NCBI GenBank assembly: GCA_009991425.1
Contig: JAACWH010000037.1
Location: forward strand, 356 to 63,546
Reading direction: 5' to 3'
Source: Leptospira sp.
GTDB taxonomy: Bacteria > Spirochaetota > Leptospiria > Leptospirales > Leptospiraceae
DNA length: 63,191 nucleotides
Position numbers and translations under genes: made by a program. This document shows positions 46,971 through 56,407 of this stretch, piece by piece. Every line of letters begins with the position of its first letter. Positions within the stretch are counted from its first letter, which is position 1. Below the pieces are notes generated by a model. That model was not told the DNA's origin. It ran no database searches and saw only the letters and a program-made list of their open reading frames with translations.

Positions 46971-47936
46971 CTAAAAGTATGTTTCGAGATAGACTCGGTG
47001 TTCTGTACTGCTTGCATTTGCATAACCATAGCCAGGTGAGCGAACAGAATTAGAGTCTATCTTAATTCTAAGATCTCCTGCTTTTGGGACATTAGAATTG
47101 TTCCCCTCTGAAAGTGATGATGCATCTGGATGAAAGATGAAAGCATCAATTGCATTCCAAATCCAGACTGCTGCAACAGCATAAGAAATGATTCTTAAAT
47201 TCGTATAATGTTTCTCAACCGCTTCTTTTTGTTTGGCGAGAGGTGATTCATTCGTATTGTAAAAATTCAATAATACATCGTTGGGACTTCCAGAGAAATT
47301 AACTAGTTGGTCAGTATTATTCACAGGATTAGGAATATTTAAAGCTGATAGTAGAATTGCCGATTCGCTATATGGATTGTTGTATTCGTTATAATCATTC
47401 AAGGCATTTCTATAGATTCGATTCGTCTGATATCCAGCATAGGCTCCACCTAGAATCAGAGTAGGATATAAAATACCTGCCCATTCTCGTCCTTGGTAGA
47501 ATTGACCCCAACCAGGTACTAATGCAGATCTCCAAAAAGCTCCCAATGCAGTTTTATCTTCATCTGCTTTGTTTGGATCCGGTTTGAAAACTACTGTTTC
47601 TTTTTTCTCAGGAGTTTCTTTTGGCAGTGTCTCTGCTTTAATGCGTTCTAGTTCTTGCTTTTTAGCATCTAAAGCGAGTTTCTTCTTCTCTTCATCTTGG
47701 CGAATCTTATTCTCTTCTGCTTCCGAAATCTTATCTTTATAAATAACTTTAGTTATATCACCCTTTGAGACAATTTTGACTCCATCAGAAGTGTTAATTG
47801 TAATAGTGCTTTTATCTTGAGTTCGAATCTTTCCTTGGACTTTTGTTCCATCTTTAAATAAAATTGTTTCACTATAAAGTTGAGTGCTCAAAATGATTAG
47901 TATAGTAGGAAGATATTTGAATAATTGCATATGCAT
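46971..47936 (-). CDS. Membrane protein with N-terminal DGT-type motif and DUF5683-like helices
   Basis: A 321-aa protein with signal peptide (MHMQLFKYLPTILIILSTQLYS; alternative ATG at 47930). After it comes ILFKDGTKVQGKIRTQDKSTITINTSDGVKIVSKGDITKVIYKD, a small beta-barrel-like unit common in spirochaete envelope proteins. A coiled-coil linker rich in Glu/Lys (about 72-110) leads to ALVPGWGQFYQGREWAGILYPTLILGGAY, two hydrophobic helices resembling DUF5683, and a C-terminal helix. Probably an inner-membrane or envelope protein. A similar DGx-plus-helix layout is seen in the gene at 62314. Confidence 0.72.
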   Translation of the reverse strand: MHMQLFKYLPTILIILSTQLYSETILFKDGTKVQGKIRTQDKSTITINTSDGVKIVSKGDITKVIYKDKISEAEENKIRQDEEKKKLALDAKKQELERIKAETLPKETPEKKETVVFKPDPNKADEDKTALGAFWRSALVPGWGQFYQGREWAGILYPTLILGGAYAGYQTNRIYRNALNDYNEYNNPYSESAILLSALNIPNPVNNTDQLVNFSGSPNDVLLNFYNTNESPLAKQKEAVEKHYTNLRIISYAVAAVWIWNAIDAFIFHPDASSLSEGNNSNVPKAGDLRIKIDSNSVRSPGYGYANASSTEHRVYLETYF

Positions 47937-47978
47937 AAAGTATGGATCCTTCTTATTTTATTGTCAAGGAGTAAATAG

Positions 47979-48182
47979 ATGCCCTTAACCATTGGTATTC
48001 AGAACATTTTAGTTCACTTTATAGTATTTATTGTCGGATTTATACTGTTGAAACCTGTAATCTTAGAGGTTTTAAAAAAAATTTCTATTTTGAAGTCACC
48101 TCAGAAAGCAGGAAATTCAAACCAGGATACATATTTACAAAGCTATAGCGAATCTTGCAAAGAATGCAAGATTCAACATTAG
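47979..48182 (+). CDS. Small single-helix membrane protein with a C-terminal CKEC motif
   Basis: A 67-aa protein that looks real rather than spurious: AAGGAG is eight bases before the ATG. One transmembrane helix (about 10-30: ILVHFIVFIVGFILLKPVI) and a cytoplasmic tail ending SESCKECKIQH are visible. The CxxC could bind a metal or form a disulfide. It is divergent from the DUF5683-like gene, with only 42 nt between starts, and convergent with gltD. No family was recognised; FeoB-associated Cys-rich proteins have a comparable size, but the resemblance is weak. Confidence 0.62.
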   Translation: MPLTIGIQNILVHFIVFIVGFILLKPVILEVLKKISILKSPQKAGNSNQDTYLQSYSESCKECKIQH

Positions 48183-48218
48183 GTCTATAGAGAATTTTAA
48201 GAGAGGAAAAGAGGCTGC

Positions 48219-49664
48219 TTAAGCCTCAACCTCAGCAAGAAGGAAACGGTGAACCTGCTCTGCACATTTTCTACCTTCAGAAATTGCCCAAACGATCAAA
48301 GATTGTCCTCTTCTCACATCTCCACAGGCAAAAACTTTATTTAAACTAGTCGCAAATGAACCTTCTTTGGTTCCAAAACTTGCAGCAACATTTCCACGAT
48401 TGTCGATTAACATGCCCATTTCTTGGAATTGAGAGATGATTCCGTCTTTGATAGGATGAACAAATCCCATTGCCAGTAAGACAAGATCTGCAGGCCATTC
48501 AAATTCCGTTCCAGCAACAGGAACCATTTTACCATCTTTAAATTCTACTTCAGAACCTTTTAAGGATTTCACTTCGCCTTTATCATTACCGATGAATGCG
48601 ACTGTATTAACAGCCCATTTTCGATCTACACCTTCTTCGTGAGAACTAGATGTCCGATAGATTTTTGGGTACAATGGCCAAGGAGTAGAAGCATCTCTTT
48701 CTTTAGGTGGTTCTGGAAAAATCTCCAATTGCTTGATTGATTTAGCACCTTGTCGATTGGAAGTTCCAACACAGTCAGATCCAGTATCACCTCCACCGAT
48801 CACAATGATATTCTTACCAGTAGCCATAATCTTATCTGATATTTCTTTACCATCTACAAGTCGATTGTTGCGTGTTAGAAAATCCATTGCATAATGAACT
48901 CCCTTCAAATCTCTACCCTCAACCGGTAGATCTCTAGGATGTTCAGATCCCATTGCTAGAACAATAGCGTCGTAGTCTTTCATTAGATCGTTAGCAGTTA
49001 TATCTTTTCCAACATGGATATTTGTCTTAAATACAACACCTTCTGCTTCCATTTGCTTTTGGCGTCTGTCAATATGATGCTTTTCCATTTTAAAATCGGG
49101 AATCCCGTAACGGAGTAGGCCTCCGATTTTTTCATTCTTTTCGAAAACTGTGACAGAATGTCCAGCTCTAGCAAGTTGTTGTGCATTAGCAAGGCCTGCT
49201 GGTCCTGATCCGATAATGGCAACTTTCTTACCTGTTTTGGTTTCCGCAGGCAAAGGTTTTACCCAACCTTCATCCCAAGCACGATCGATAATGGTTCTTT
49301 CAATCGCCTTTATAGAAACAGGCGGTCCGATTATTCCAAGTGTACAAGCTGACTCACAGGGAGCAGGGCAGAGTCTTCCAGTAAACTCTGGGAAATTATT
49401 TGTTGAATGAAGATTCTCAATAGCTTCTTTGAACTTGCCTTTATAAACATAATCATTGAACTCTGGGATTAAATTATCAACAGGACATCCTGTATCCCCA
49501 TGACAAAAAGGAATTCCGCAATCCATGCATCTTGCACCTTGTTCTTTAGCTATTGGCTCAGAGAAAGAACTTTCAAACTCTTTATAGTTCTGAACGCGCG
49601 TCTCAGGAGCAATCCTCTCAAGATATTTTTTATCAAATTCAATAAAACCTGTAGGCTTACCCAT
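48219..49664 (-). CDS. gltD: Glutamate synthase (NADPH) small subunit
   Basis: A 481-aa flavoprotein. The N-terminal iron-sulfur motifs are CMDCGIPFCHGDTGCPVDN and GRLCPAPCESACTLGI; FAD fold VAIIGSGPAGLANAQQLARAG; NADPH fold IIVIGGGDTGSDCVG. It supplies electrons from NADPH to the large subunit, which makes two glutamates from glutamine and 2-oxoglutarate. The ATG overlaps the gltB stop by 8 nt (ATGGGTAA), so synthesis of the two subunits is coupled. Confidence 0.97.
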   Translation of the reverse strand: MGKPTGFIEFDKKYLERIAPETRVQNYKEFESSFSEPIAKEQGARCMDCGIPFCHGDTGCPVDNLIPEFNDYVYKGKFKEAIENLHSTNNFPEFTGRLCPAPCESACTLGIIGPPVSIKAIERTIIDRAWDEGWVKPLPAETKTGKKVAIIGSGPAGLANAQQLARAGHSVTVFEKNEKIGGLLRYGIPDFKMEKHHIDRRQKQMEAEGVVFKTNIHVGKDITANDLMKDYDAIVLAMGSEHPRDLPVEGRDLKGVHYAMDFLTRNNRLVDGKEISDKIMATGKNIIVIGGGDTGSDCVGTSNRQGAKSIKQLEIFPEPPKERDASTPWPLYPKIYRTSSSHEEGVDRKWAVNTVAFIGNDKGEVKSLKGSEVEFKDGKMVPVAGTEFEWPADLVLLAMGFVHPIKDGIISQFQEMGMLIDNRGNVAASFGTKEGSFATSLNKVFACGDVRRGQSLIVWAISEGRKCAEQVHRFLLAEVEA

Positions 49665-52600
49665 GTGATGCGACTCCTTCTTTTTTGCCAGACTTAGGAT
49701 CTTCCATTTTTAGATTAGCTAATGCTTTCTTGTAATCTCTTGGAATTACTTTTACAAAATTCTTTACTTCTTGTGACCAATTGTCTAAAATACTTTTTGC
49801 ACGGTTCGAAGCTGTATAGTCAAAATGAGACTGAATCATAGATTTCAGATAGTTTATATCTTCTTCATCTGCCATCGGGTCAAGATCAACCATTTCACCA
49901 TTAACAAGTTTCTCGAAACGTTTCTCTGGATTCCAAACATAAGCAATTCCACCTGACATTCCAGCTGCAAAATTTCTACCTGTTCGACCAAGTATAATCA
50001 TTCTTCCACCCGTCATGTATTCACAACCATGGTCACCAACACCTTCCACTACAACCTCTGCTCCAGAGTTTCTTACTCCGAACCTTTCGCCTGCGATACC
50101 ATGGATAAATGCCTGTCCACTTGTCGCTCCGTAAAAGCAAGTATTGCCAATTATAATGTTTTCCGAAGGATTGAATTTTATCGCCTTATCAGGATTAACG
50201 ATAATCTTTCCGCCACATAGACCTTTGCCCACATAGTCATTCGCCTGACCGTTCATATTGAATCTCATCCCTTTCGAGAGGAAGGCACCAAAGGACTGTC
50301 CGGCAGTTCCAGTAAAATCAATTTCTATAGTATCTTCAGGAAGACCCTCATTGCCGTATTTTTTTGCAACTTCACCAGAAAGCATAGCACCAATAGTACG
50401 GTTAAGGTTGATTACTTCCATAGAAAATTTTACTTTTTGTTTGTAATCAATGGCAGCCCTTGACTTTCGAATCATTTCATTGTCAACTTGTTCTTCTAGA
50501 CCGTGGTTTTGTTCTTTTGTTCTGTAAAAATCCGTTGGGAAATTCGGAACAGGTTTATGAAGAACCTTAGAAAAATCAAGTCCGCGTGCTTTCCAATGTT
50601 GGTGAGGTCGGTTGAATTTGATTTTCTCTACATGACCTATCATTTCTTTAAATGTTTTGAAACCTAAAGCTGCCATGTATTCTCTTACTTCTTCAGCGAT
50701 GAAGAACATAAAGTTCACAACATGATCAGCATTTCCCATAAACTTAGTTCTAAGGAATTCGTCTTGGGTCGCAACACCAACTGGGCAGGTATTCAAATGA
50801 CATTTACGCATCATGATACATCCCATGGTAACCAAAGCTGAGGTAGCAAAACCGAATTCTTCAGCACCAAGCAGAGCTCCAATGATAACATCTTTGCCTG
50901 TCATGATCTTACCATCTACAGCAAGATACACTCTGTCCCTAAGTCCATTAGCAACTAAGGTTTGGTGGGTTTCAGAAAGTCCTATCTCCCAGGGAGTTCC
51001 TGCATAATGGATTGAGGATATAGGTGAAGCACCTGTTCCACCGTCATGACCTGCAATGAGAATATGATCGGCGTGGGCTTTTGCAACACCCGCGGCAACT
51101 GTTCCAACACCAACTTCAGAAACCAACTTAACACTAACACGTGCTCTTGGATTGATATTCTTTAGATCAAAGATTAATTGCTTAAGATCTTCTATGGAAT
51201 AGATATCATGGTGCGGAGGAGGGGAGATCAATGTTACACCAGGTGTTGAATATCTCAATTGACCTATGTATTTGTCTACCTTATGACCAGGAAGTTGTCC
51301 ACCCTCGCCAGGTTTTGCACCCTGTGCCATCTTGATTTGGATATCATCAGCATTGACAAGGTAATTAGCTGTTACTCCAAATCTAGCAGAAGCAACCTGC
51401 TTGATGGAAGATCTCATAGAGTCTCCATTAGGCATAGTCTTGAATCGGATTGGATCTTCTCCACCTTCACCCGTATTGGACTTTGCTCCAATTCGGTTCA
51501 TAGCAATAGCAAGTGTTGTATGGGCTTCCCAAGAGATAGAACCAAAGCTCATTGCCCCTGTTTGGAATCTTTTGACTATTTCTTTAGCAGATTCCACATC
51601 TTCTAGTGGGATAGGCTTAGATGTGGAAGCATCTAATTGGAACAAGCTCCTAAGAGTGATCAATCTATCGTTTTGCTCATCAATTAACTTAGAGTATTCT
51701 TTATACACTTTGTAATCATTGTCTTTGGCTGCAATTTGCAATTTATGAACAGTGGTTGGATTGTATAAATGGGCATCTCCATTTTTACGATAGTAATGGA
51801 ATCCACCAGACTCAAGTGTATTTGGGAAAAATGTCCTATCGTATGCATTAGTATGACGACGAACAGTTTCTTCTTCAAGCATCTCAAGAGACAAGCCCTC
51901 AATTCTAGTTGCAGTTCCTGTAAAATAATTATTTACTAATTCAGAATCCAAACCTACAGCTTCGAAAATTTGCGCTCCACAATAGGATTGTAAAGTAGAG
52001 ATTCCCATCTTACTGAATACTTTGAATAGTCCTTTACCAATAGCTTTGATAAAGTTTTTCTTAGCTTGTTTGTATTCTACTTCAGGGAGAACTCCTTCTT
52101 TAGAAAGATCTGCAAGTGTTTCAAAAGCTAAATAAGGATTGATGGCGTTTGCGCCATAACCACATAACAAGGCAAAATGAGCAATCTCTCGAGGTTCACC
52201 CGATTCTAAAACTATACCTGTCTTAGTTCTAAGACCTGCTCGAATTAAGTAATGGTGAAGACCCGATACAGCGAGTAAACTTGGGATGGCTGCCTTTTCT
52301 TTGGATACAGAGCGATCTGTTAAAATCAATAGATTGTAACCTTGTCGCACAGCATCAGCAGCTTCACTGCAAGTCTTCTCAAGGCTATTACGCATATCAT
52401 GTTTTTTGCTTGGATCGAAAAGAATTTCTAAGGTGTAGGATTTTAGTTTTCCTTCTTTGATATGCTTGATCTTTTCAAAATCGTCATTTCCAAGAATAGG
52501 GTGTTCTAACTCCAATCTCTGGCAGTGCTCTGGTGTCTCTGCAAGTAGGTTTCTTTCAGGTCCTATATAGGTTGTTAGTTCCATAACCAATTCTTCTCGA

Positions 52601-54222
52601 ATTGGATCAATCGGTGGATTGGTCACTTGCGCAAAAGATTGCTTAAAGTATTTGAACAATGGTTGAGGCTTATCTGAAAGTACAGGTAATGCAGCATCTT
52701 CGCCCATAGATCCTGTCGCTTCTTCTCCATTGATTGCCATTGGTTTCATCAAGGTAAAGACTTCCTCGTTCGTATAACCAAAAGCTCTCTGTCTTTCGAG
52801 GATCGTTTTGTGATCTGGTTCGGAGGCAGTGTTAGTTCCTGCAATATGACTCAATCGAATCAGATTATCATCTACCCATTTTTTATAAGGCTTTTGAGTA
52901 GAGATTTGTTTCTTGATTTCTTCATCATCAAGAATCTGACCTTTCTCCATATCAATGAGTAGCATACGACCCGGTTTGAGCCTTTCCGAAAGAACAATAT
53001 CCTCTGGCTTTGTATTCAGAACACCAGCTTCAGAACTCATTATAATTTCATCATCTTTTGTGACAATATAACGTGCTGGTCTCAGACCATTTCTATCGAG
53101 AGTTGCTCCAATGATTCTTCCATCCGTAAACGCAATTGCAGCTGGACCATCCCAAGGCTCCATTAGACAGGCATGGTATTCATAGAATGCTCTACGATCT
53201 TCATCCATATCTTTGTTCTTCGACCAAGCTTCTGGAATCATCATCATAACTGCATGTGGGAGACTTCTTCCTGCCATAAAAAGTAATTCAAGTACATTAT
53301 CAAAAGTAGCTGTATCTGATTGTCCTTCCATTACAATAGGAAGCATTCTTTTTAATTCCTCTCCATATAAGGGAGATTCCATTACCATTTGTCTGGCTTG
53401 CATCCAATTGATGTTACCACGTAGAGTGTTGATCTCTCCATTGTGTGCAATCAAACGGTAAGGGTGGGCAAGGTCCCAAGTTGGGAAAGTGTTAGTAGAA
53501 AAACGAGTGTGAGTTAAGCACATTGCAGATTCAACATCTGGCGAGTTTAGATCTTCGTAAAAAGGCTTCACTTGAGTCCCAAGTAACATCCCTTTGTATA
53601 CAATTGTACGAGATGAAAAACTTGGCACATAGTATTGGCTTCTATCTAGCTTGTATTCAGCTCGAACTCTGCGGTCTATAATTCTACGAATCAGAAATAA
53701 TTTTCTTTCAAAATCATCAGAGGTCTTTATTTTCTTGCTTTTGCCGATAAATACATTCTTAAAGACAGGCATAGTCTTAGATGCAACAACGCCCGCATAA
53801 TCAGGATTAACTGGCATAGTTCGAAATCCAAGGAATTGCTCGCCTTCATCGATAACAACCTTTTCGATGATGTTTTCTATAGCTTCGCGAACTTCCTTAT
53901 CTTGGGGAAGATATAAGACTCCCACTCCATAATCACCCTCAGGAGGAAGTGAGAAGGGAAGATTCTTGCGAAAAAATTTATCAGGAACTTGGATTAGAAT
54001 ACCAGCTCCATCACCTGTTTTAGGGTCTGCGCCTTCGGCACCTCTGTGTTCGAGGTTGCACATTAATTTAATGCCCTTATCTACGATTTCTCGGGAACGT
54101 TTTCCTTTGATATTCGCAATAAAACCTACGCCGCAGGAATCTTTATCCAAAGCAGGGTCGTACAAACCTTGGGCTTGTGGTCCAAGAGCAGGCAGTGGCG
54201 GTAGAGAATGTATTCTATCCAT
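49657..54222 (-). CDS. gltB: Glutamate synthase large subunit
   Basis: A protein of about 1521 aa. The glutamine amidotransferase cysteine is Cys30 (DSCGVGF), preceded by a propeptide of 29 residues. FMN-domain motifs GEGGQLPGHKVD and GHDGGTGASPISS, the [3Fe-4S] cysteines of CIMMRKCHLNTCPVGVATQ, and the C-terminal GXGXG-type repeat domain are all seen. ATG 54222 was chosen because it gives a normal propeptide and has AAGG upstream; the frame extends to 54288 without support. Only the gltB-gltD pair is present; no regulator gene is adjacent. Confidence 0.97.
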   Translation of the reverse strand: MDRIHSLPPLPALGPQAQGLYDPALDKDSCGVGFIANIKGKRSREIVDKGIKLMCNLEHRGAEGADPKTGDGAGILIQVPDKFFRKNLPFSLPPEGDYGVGVLYLPQDKEVREAIENIIEKVVIDEGEQFLGFRTMPVNPDYAGVVASKTMPVFKNVFIGKSKKIKTSDDFERKLFLIRRIIDRRVRAEYKLDRSQYYVPSFSSRTIVYKGMLLGTQVKPFYEDLNSPDVESAMCLTHTRFSTNTFPTWDLAHPYRLIAHNGEINTLRGNINWMQARQMVMESPLYGEELKRMLPIVMEGQSDTATFDNVLELLFMAGRSLPHAVMMMIPEAWSKNKDMDEDRRAFYEYHACLMEPWDGPAAIAFTDGRIIGATLDRNGLRPARYIVTKDDEIIMSSEAGVLNTKPEDIVLSERLKPGRMLLIDMEKGQILDDEEIKKQISTQKPYKKWVDDNLIRLSHIAGTNTASEPDHKTILERQRAFGYTNEEVFTLMKPMAINGEEATGSMGEDAALPVLSDKPQPLFKYFKQSFAQVTNPPIDPIREELVMELTTYIGPERNLLAETPEHCQRLELEHPILGNDDFEKIKHIKEGKLKSYTLEILFDPSKKHDMRNSLEKTCSEAADAVRQGYNLLILTDRSVSKEKAAIPSLLAVSGLHHYLIRAGLRTKTGIVLESGEPREIAHFALLCGYGANAINPYLAFETLADLSKEGVLPEVEYKQAKKNFIKAIGKGLFKVFSKMGISTLQSYCGAQIFEAVGLDSELVNNYFTGTATRIEGLSLEMLEEETVRRHTNAYDRTFFPNTLESGGFHYYRKNGDAHLYNPTTVHKLQIAAKDNDYKVYKEYSKLIDEQNDRLITLRSLFQLDASTSKPIPLEDVESAKEIVKRFQTGAMSFGSISWEAHTTLAIAMNRIGAKSNTGEGGEDPIRFKTMPNGDSMRSSIKQVASARFGVTANYLVNADDIQIKMAQGAKPGEGGQLPGHKVDKYIGQLRYSTPGVTLISPPPHHDIYSIEDLKQLIFDLKNINPRARVSVKLVSEVGVGTVAAGVAKAHADHILIAGHDGGTGASPISSIHYAGTPWEIGLSETHQTLVANGLRDRVYLAVDGKIMTGKDVIIGALLGAEEFGFATSALVTMGCIMMRKCHLNTCPVGVATQDEFLRTKFMGNADHVVNFMFFIAEEVREYMAALGFKTFKEMIGHVEKIKFNRPHQHWKARGLDFSKVLHKPVPNFPTDFYRTKEQNHGLEEQVDNEMIRKSRAAIDYKQKVKFSMEVINLNRTIGAMLSGEVAKKYGNEGLPEDTIEIDFTGTAGQSFGAFLSKGMRFNMNGQANDYVGKGLCGGKIIVNPDKAIKFNPSENIIIGNTCFYGATSGQAFIHGIAGERFGVRNSGAEVVVEGVGDHGCEYMTGGRMIILGRTGRNFAAGMSGGIAYVWNPEKRFEKLVNGEMVDLDPMADEEDINYLKSMIQSHFDYTASNRAKSILDNWSQEVKNFVKVIPRDYKKALANLKMEDPKSGKKEGVASHG

Positions 54223-54254
54223 AGTTAAGAGCCTTATTTTATGATTTATTATTA

Positions 54255-54268
54255 CCTTGTTACCAAGG
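54255..54268. promoter_or_regulatory. Inverted repeat CCTTG-TTAC-CAAGG in the gltB leader
   Basis: A 14-nt inverted repeat 33 nt upstream of the gltB start, on the minus strand CCTTGGTAACAAGG. It could be an operator for nitrogen regulation. Only its symmetry supports this. Confidence 0.3.
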
Positions 54269-54288
54269 ATTGCTAATTCGGAAATCAA

Positions 54289-54499
54289 TATTCGTTCGAA
54301 GATAGTTTCTGAGGTGGGAGAGCTTAAAAACTCCTTAGAAAGTGAGCAAATTGCTGATTAAATACATAATTCGCTTATTTCGTACCCATGGCAAATCTCA
54401 AAAAGTCCCACGAATTAGCTACTTTGCTTATTATTTATGCAAATCTTGTACCAGGAAAAAACTTCTTTGGAAATTGTCTACTTTCTTTTCACATCGAAA
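54289..54499. other. Intergenic region upstream of gltB and downstream of the NlpC/P60 gene
   Basis: About 210 nt with no credible gene; a short plus-strand open frame here is not supported by a start signal and overlaps the NlpC/P60 gene. It probably contains the gltB promoter. I see no riboswitch. Confidence 0.4.
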
Positions 54500-55228
54500 T
54501 CAATCATTTCTAAGACGCGACCAACCAACAAACTCACTAGAAACTAGGCATTTCCCATTAGAATCCTTCCTGCACCCTATTTTTAAGTAGGGGTCAAAAG
54601 GATAGATTCCAATTCCACCTGATTTCACGGAACCTCGCGATCGACTTTGTGTAGCAGCTCCAAACATGAACATTTTGTCCGTATCATCTGTACTCAAATA
54701 GATCATAACATGGGAAATAGGGGGATCATTTTCCACATTGTAAGTATTCTTCCAAAAAAGTAAATCTCCTGCTTGGAGTTTAGATATTAGCGCTTGCTTT
54801 GTAGTCGATTCTTCCTGAGCCCATTCTATGGGAGAAAATCGGTTTTTTTTCTTAGAATAGAGGTACTGATCCAAAGATGTTCTGGGGATTTCTATTCCAT
54901 ATACTTCTTGATAGGTGAATCGAGCCGTATTGGAACAATCCATGACCCAGTTTGATTCATTTTGAGCAGATATATTATATCTAATCGGTTTCCAAGATTC
55001 TGAATAAGATAATTCCAACTTATTCATCTTTTCTGCAAATTCATCTAGTGCTATCAAATTTTTGTGAGCTACTGCAGAATTGGATGTATCTATTAAAATT
55101 GGAGTTTGGGTAGTCTCTGAAACATTTGATGGGGAATCAGTGCTATCAGAACTCTTTAGGGATTTTGTAAATCTAAATGCAATAGTTAAGAAAAGAAAAG
55201 TTAAGCCAATTTTCCAGACAAAACGCAT
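54500..55228 (-). CDS. NlpC/P60-family (CHAP-like) cysteine hydrolase
   Basis: A 242-aa exported protein: signal anchor (FVWKIGLTFLFLTIAFRF), a Ser/Thr-rich stretch (about 24-45), then VMDCSNTARFTYQEVYGIEIPRTSLDQY with the catalytic Cys, LQAGDLLFWKNTYN, and ISHVMIYLSTDD with the catalytic His. This is the Cys-His arrangement of NlpC/P60 enzymes, which cut peptidoglycan peptide bonds. It probably acts in the periplasm. The 3' end lies 278 nt from the gltB start. Confidence 0.83.
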   Translation of the reverse strand: MRFVWKIGLTFLFLTIAFRFTKSLKSSDSTDSPSNVSETTQTPILIDTSNSAVAHKNLIALDEFAEKMNKLELSYSESWKPIRYNISAQNESNWVMDCSNTARFTYQEVYGIEIPRTSLDQYLYSKKKNRFSPIEWAQEESTTKQALISKLQAGDLLFWKNTYNVENDPPISHVMIYLSTDDTDKMFMFGAATQSRSRGSVKSGGIGIYPFDPYLKIGCRKDSNGKCLVSSEFVGWSRLRND

Positions 55229-55297
55229 ACTTAATATTCTTATGTATAGTAAGGGAGTAGCAAGGAATAAATTTTCCTGGGATAGGAATTAAGAAAT

Positions 55298-55336
55298 TAA
55301 AAAAAAGCGAACATTACTCGTAAAAGCAATGCTCGC
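55298..55336 (-). terminator. Rho-independent terminator of the 149-aa lipoprotein gene
   Basis: Read on the minus strand, an 11-bp stem GCGAGCATTGC with its partner GTAATGTTCGC (G-U pairs included), loop TTTTACGA, then eight T. It follows the stop at 55358 by 22 nt. Confidence 0.85.
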
Positions 55337-55357
55337 CATATTCTTTAAGAAAAGATC

Positions 55358-55807
55358 TTACATTCCAGGTAATTTAGTTGGAACGCTTTTTGGGATTTCT
55401 TTAGGAATTTCTTTTTTGATATCTGGAACTGAAACTTTAGTGTTAGCAGCAGAAGCAGCACAAGCTGTTCCTTTTTTAGTTGCAGCATCAACTTTAGCTT
55501 TTTGATCAGCATCAGAAGCAGCTTTAATGTCTTCCATGTCAGCAGTCATAGTCTTGAAAGTAGCTGAATCAGAAGCGAAATCTTTTGCCAAAGCAACAGA
55601 ATCAGCAGGGGATGCAGTTTTCATTTTCTCAGTTAGAGCACAGAATTTTGTTATGAAATCCTCATAAGCTTTTACCTTAGAATTAGAACCACTTCCCGCA
55701 CTCGCTGATACTTCTTCAGTATTTTCTTCAACAGCTTCTTCTTCTTTATTGCAATTAAATGAAAGACCAAGAGCCAAAATCATCATTGCTGTAGTTAATC
55801 GAAACAT
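55358..55807 (-). CDS. Small lipoprotein, Ala/Lys-rich helical
   Basis: A 149-aa lipoprotein with lipobox (LGLSFNCNKEEE). The linker is Glu/Ser-rich. The core reads KVKAYEDFITKFCALTEKMKTASPADSVALAKDFASDS and has two cysteines (KFCAL, GTACAAS) within helices. The C-terminus (VPDIKKEIPKEIPKSVPTKLPGM) is proline-rich. The shape is that of small Leptospira lipoproteins with two conserved cysteines. The ATG follows AGGAGAAAATA. A terminator follows. Confidence 0.72.
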   Translation of the reverse strand: MFRLTTAMMILALGLSFNCNKEEEAVEENTEEVSASAGSGSNSKVKAYEDFITKFCALTEKMKTASPADSVALAKDFASDSATFKTMTADMEDIKAASDADQKAKVDAATKKGTACAASAANTKVSVPDIKKEIPKEIPKSVPTKLPGM

Positions 55808-55941
55808 TATTTTCTCCTAAAATTTTGATCCTACTAGTATGAAATTTCTCAATTTTCTTGTCAAAGCCTTTTGTTGCTATTTTTGATTACAATCTCATAA
55901 AGATAGGAATACTTGAATTGGTTCTATTTGAGAAAAAAACA

Positions 55942-56070
55942 GCTTCCCATAATAGATATTATGTCGCTTTAGGTTTATTCCCGAATTCTGTCTCATTTGA
56001 GGGATAGCCCTGATTTGATGAAGAAATTGAATACCTTTCTTGTGACATATTAATATAAACTATGGGAAGC
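55942..56070. mobile_element. MITE-like 129-bp element bounded by imperfect inverted repeats
   Basis: The ends GCTTCCCATA (55942-55951) and TATGGGAAGC (56061-56070) are perfect 10-bp inverted repeats. The similarity extends inward over about 24 nt (left continues ATAGATATTATGTC, right, reversed, GTTTATATTAATATGTC). The interior is non-coding. No clear target-site duplication is visible next to the ends. It could equally be a structured RNA. It stops 5 bp before the first RHH-like gene. Confidence 0.45.
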
Positions 56071-56075
56071 GTTCG

Positions 56076-56264
56076 TTATGCCGATCGCTTCTTCGCATTA
56101 TCGGCGACTGCATTCTTTTGGGAATTAATGAACCACTGAAGAATCTCATTTCCAAGATTGTTTATGTTTTTGTAGTCCTTATCAAAGGCTTTTACAAATG
56201 CAATCTTCGCTTCTTCTACCAGTTTAGGATTCACTCTCATCTGAGAAGTTCTTTCTGCCGCCAA
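56076..56264 (-). CDS. Ribbon-helix-helix-like small protein (tandem copy 2)
   Basis: A 62-aa protein if translated from TTG 56264. The longer frame from ATG 56285 contains the sequence of the ribosome-binding site itself (AGGAGGTAATAGAG before TTG), so its first seven residues are probably not translated. QMRVNPKLVEEAKIAFVKAF fits a strand and helix A, and the rest a second helix (NLGNEILQWFINSQ). The C-terminus NAKKRSA is shared with the next gene upstream. Such small RHH proteins are usually DNA-binding antitoxins. No toxin gene is adjacent. Confidence 0.55.
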   Translation of the reverse strand: MAAERTSQMRVNPKLVEEAKIAFVKAFDKDYKNINNLGNEILQWFINSQKNAVADNAKKRSA

Positions 56265-56333
56265 CTCTATTACCTCCTGTTTCATGATAAAAAGACCATA
56301 GATATAAGAGGAAAATTTGTCGACAACATTTCA

Positions 56334-56346
56334 TACCAATTTGGTA
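56334..56346. promoter_or_regulatory. Palindrome TACCAA-T-TTGGTA between the two RHH-like genes
   Basis: A perfect 6+1+6 inverted repeat 70 nt upstream of the second RHH-like gene. RHH proteins bind short palindromes, so this is a candidate operator. It is only suggestive. Confidence 0.3.
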
Positions 56347-56407
56347 AAAAAATATGGTCTCCGATGCTAATCCCATGCAACCACTCATAATGCTCTCAAA
56401 TCGGCTG

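Noticed and set aside
50029..54244. Many plus-strand open frames inside gltB
   Set aside because: Antisense shadows of the large subunit gene.
54342..54590. 82-aa plus-strand frame in the gltB/NlpC interval
   Set aside because: Crosses into the NlpC/P60 gene on the opposite strand and has no ribosome-binding site.
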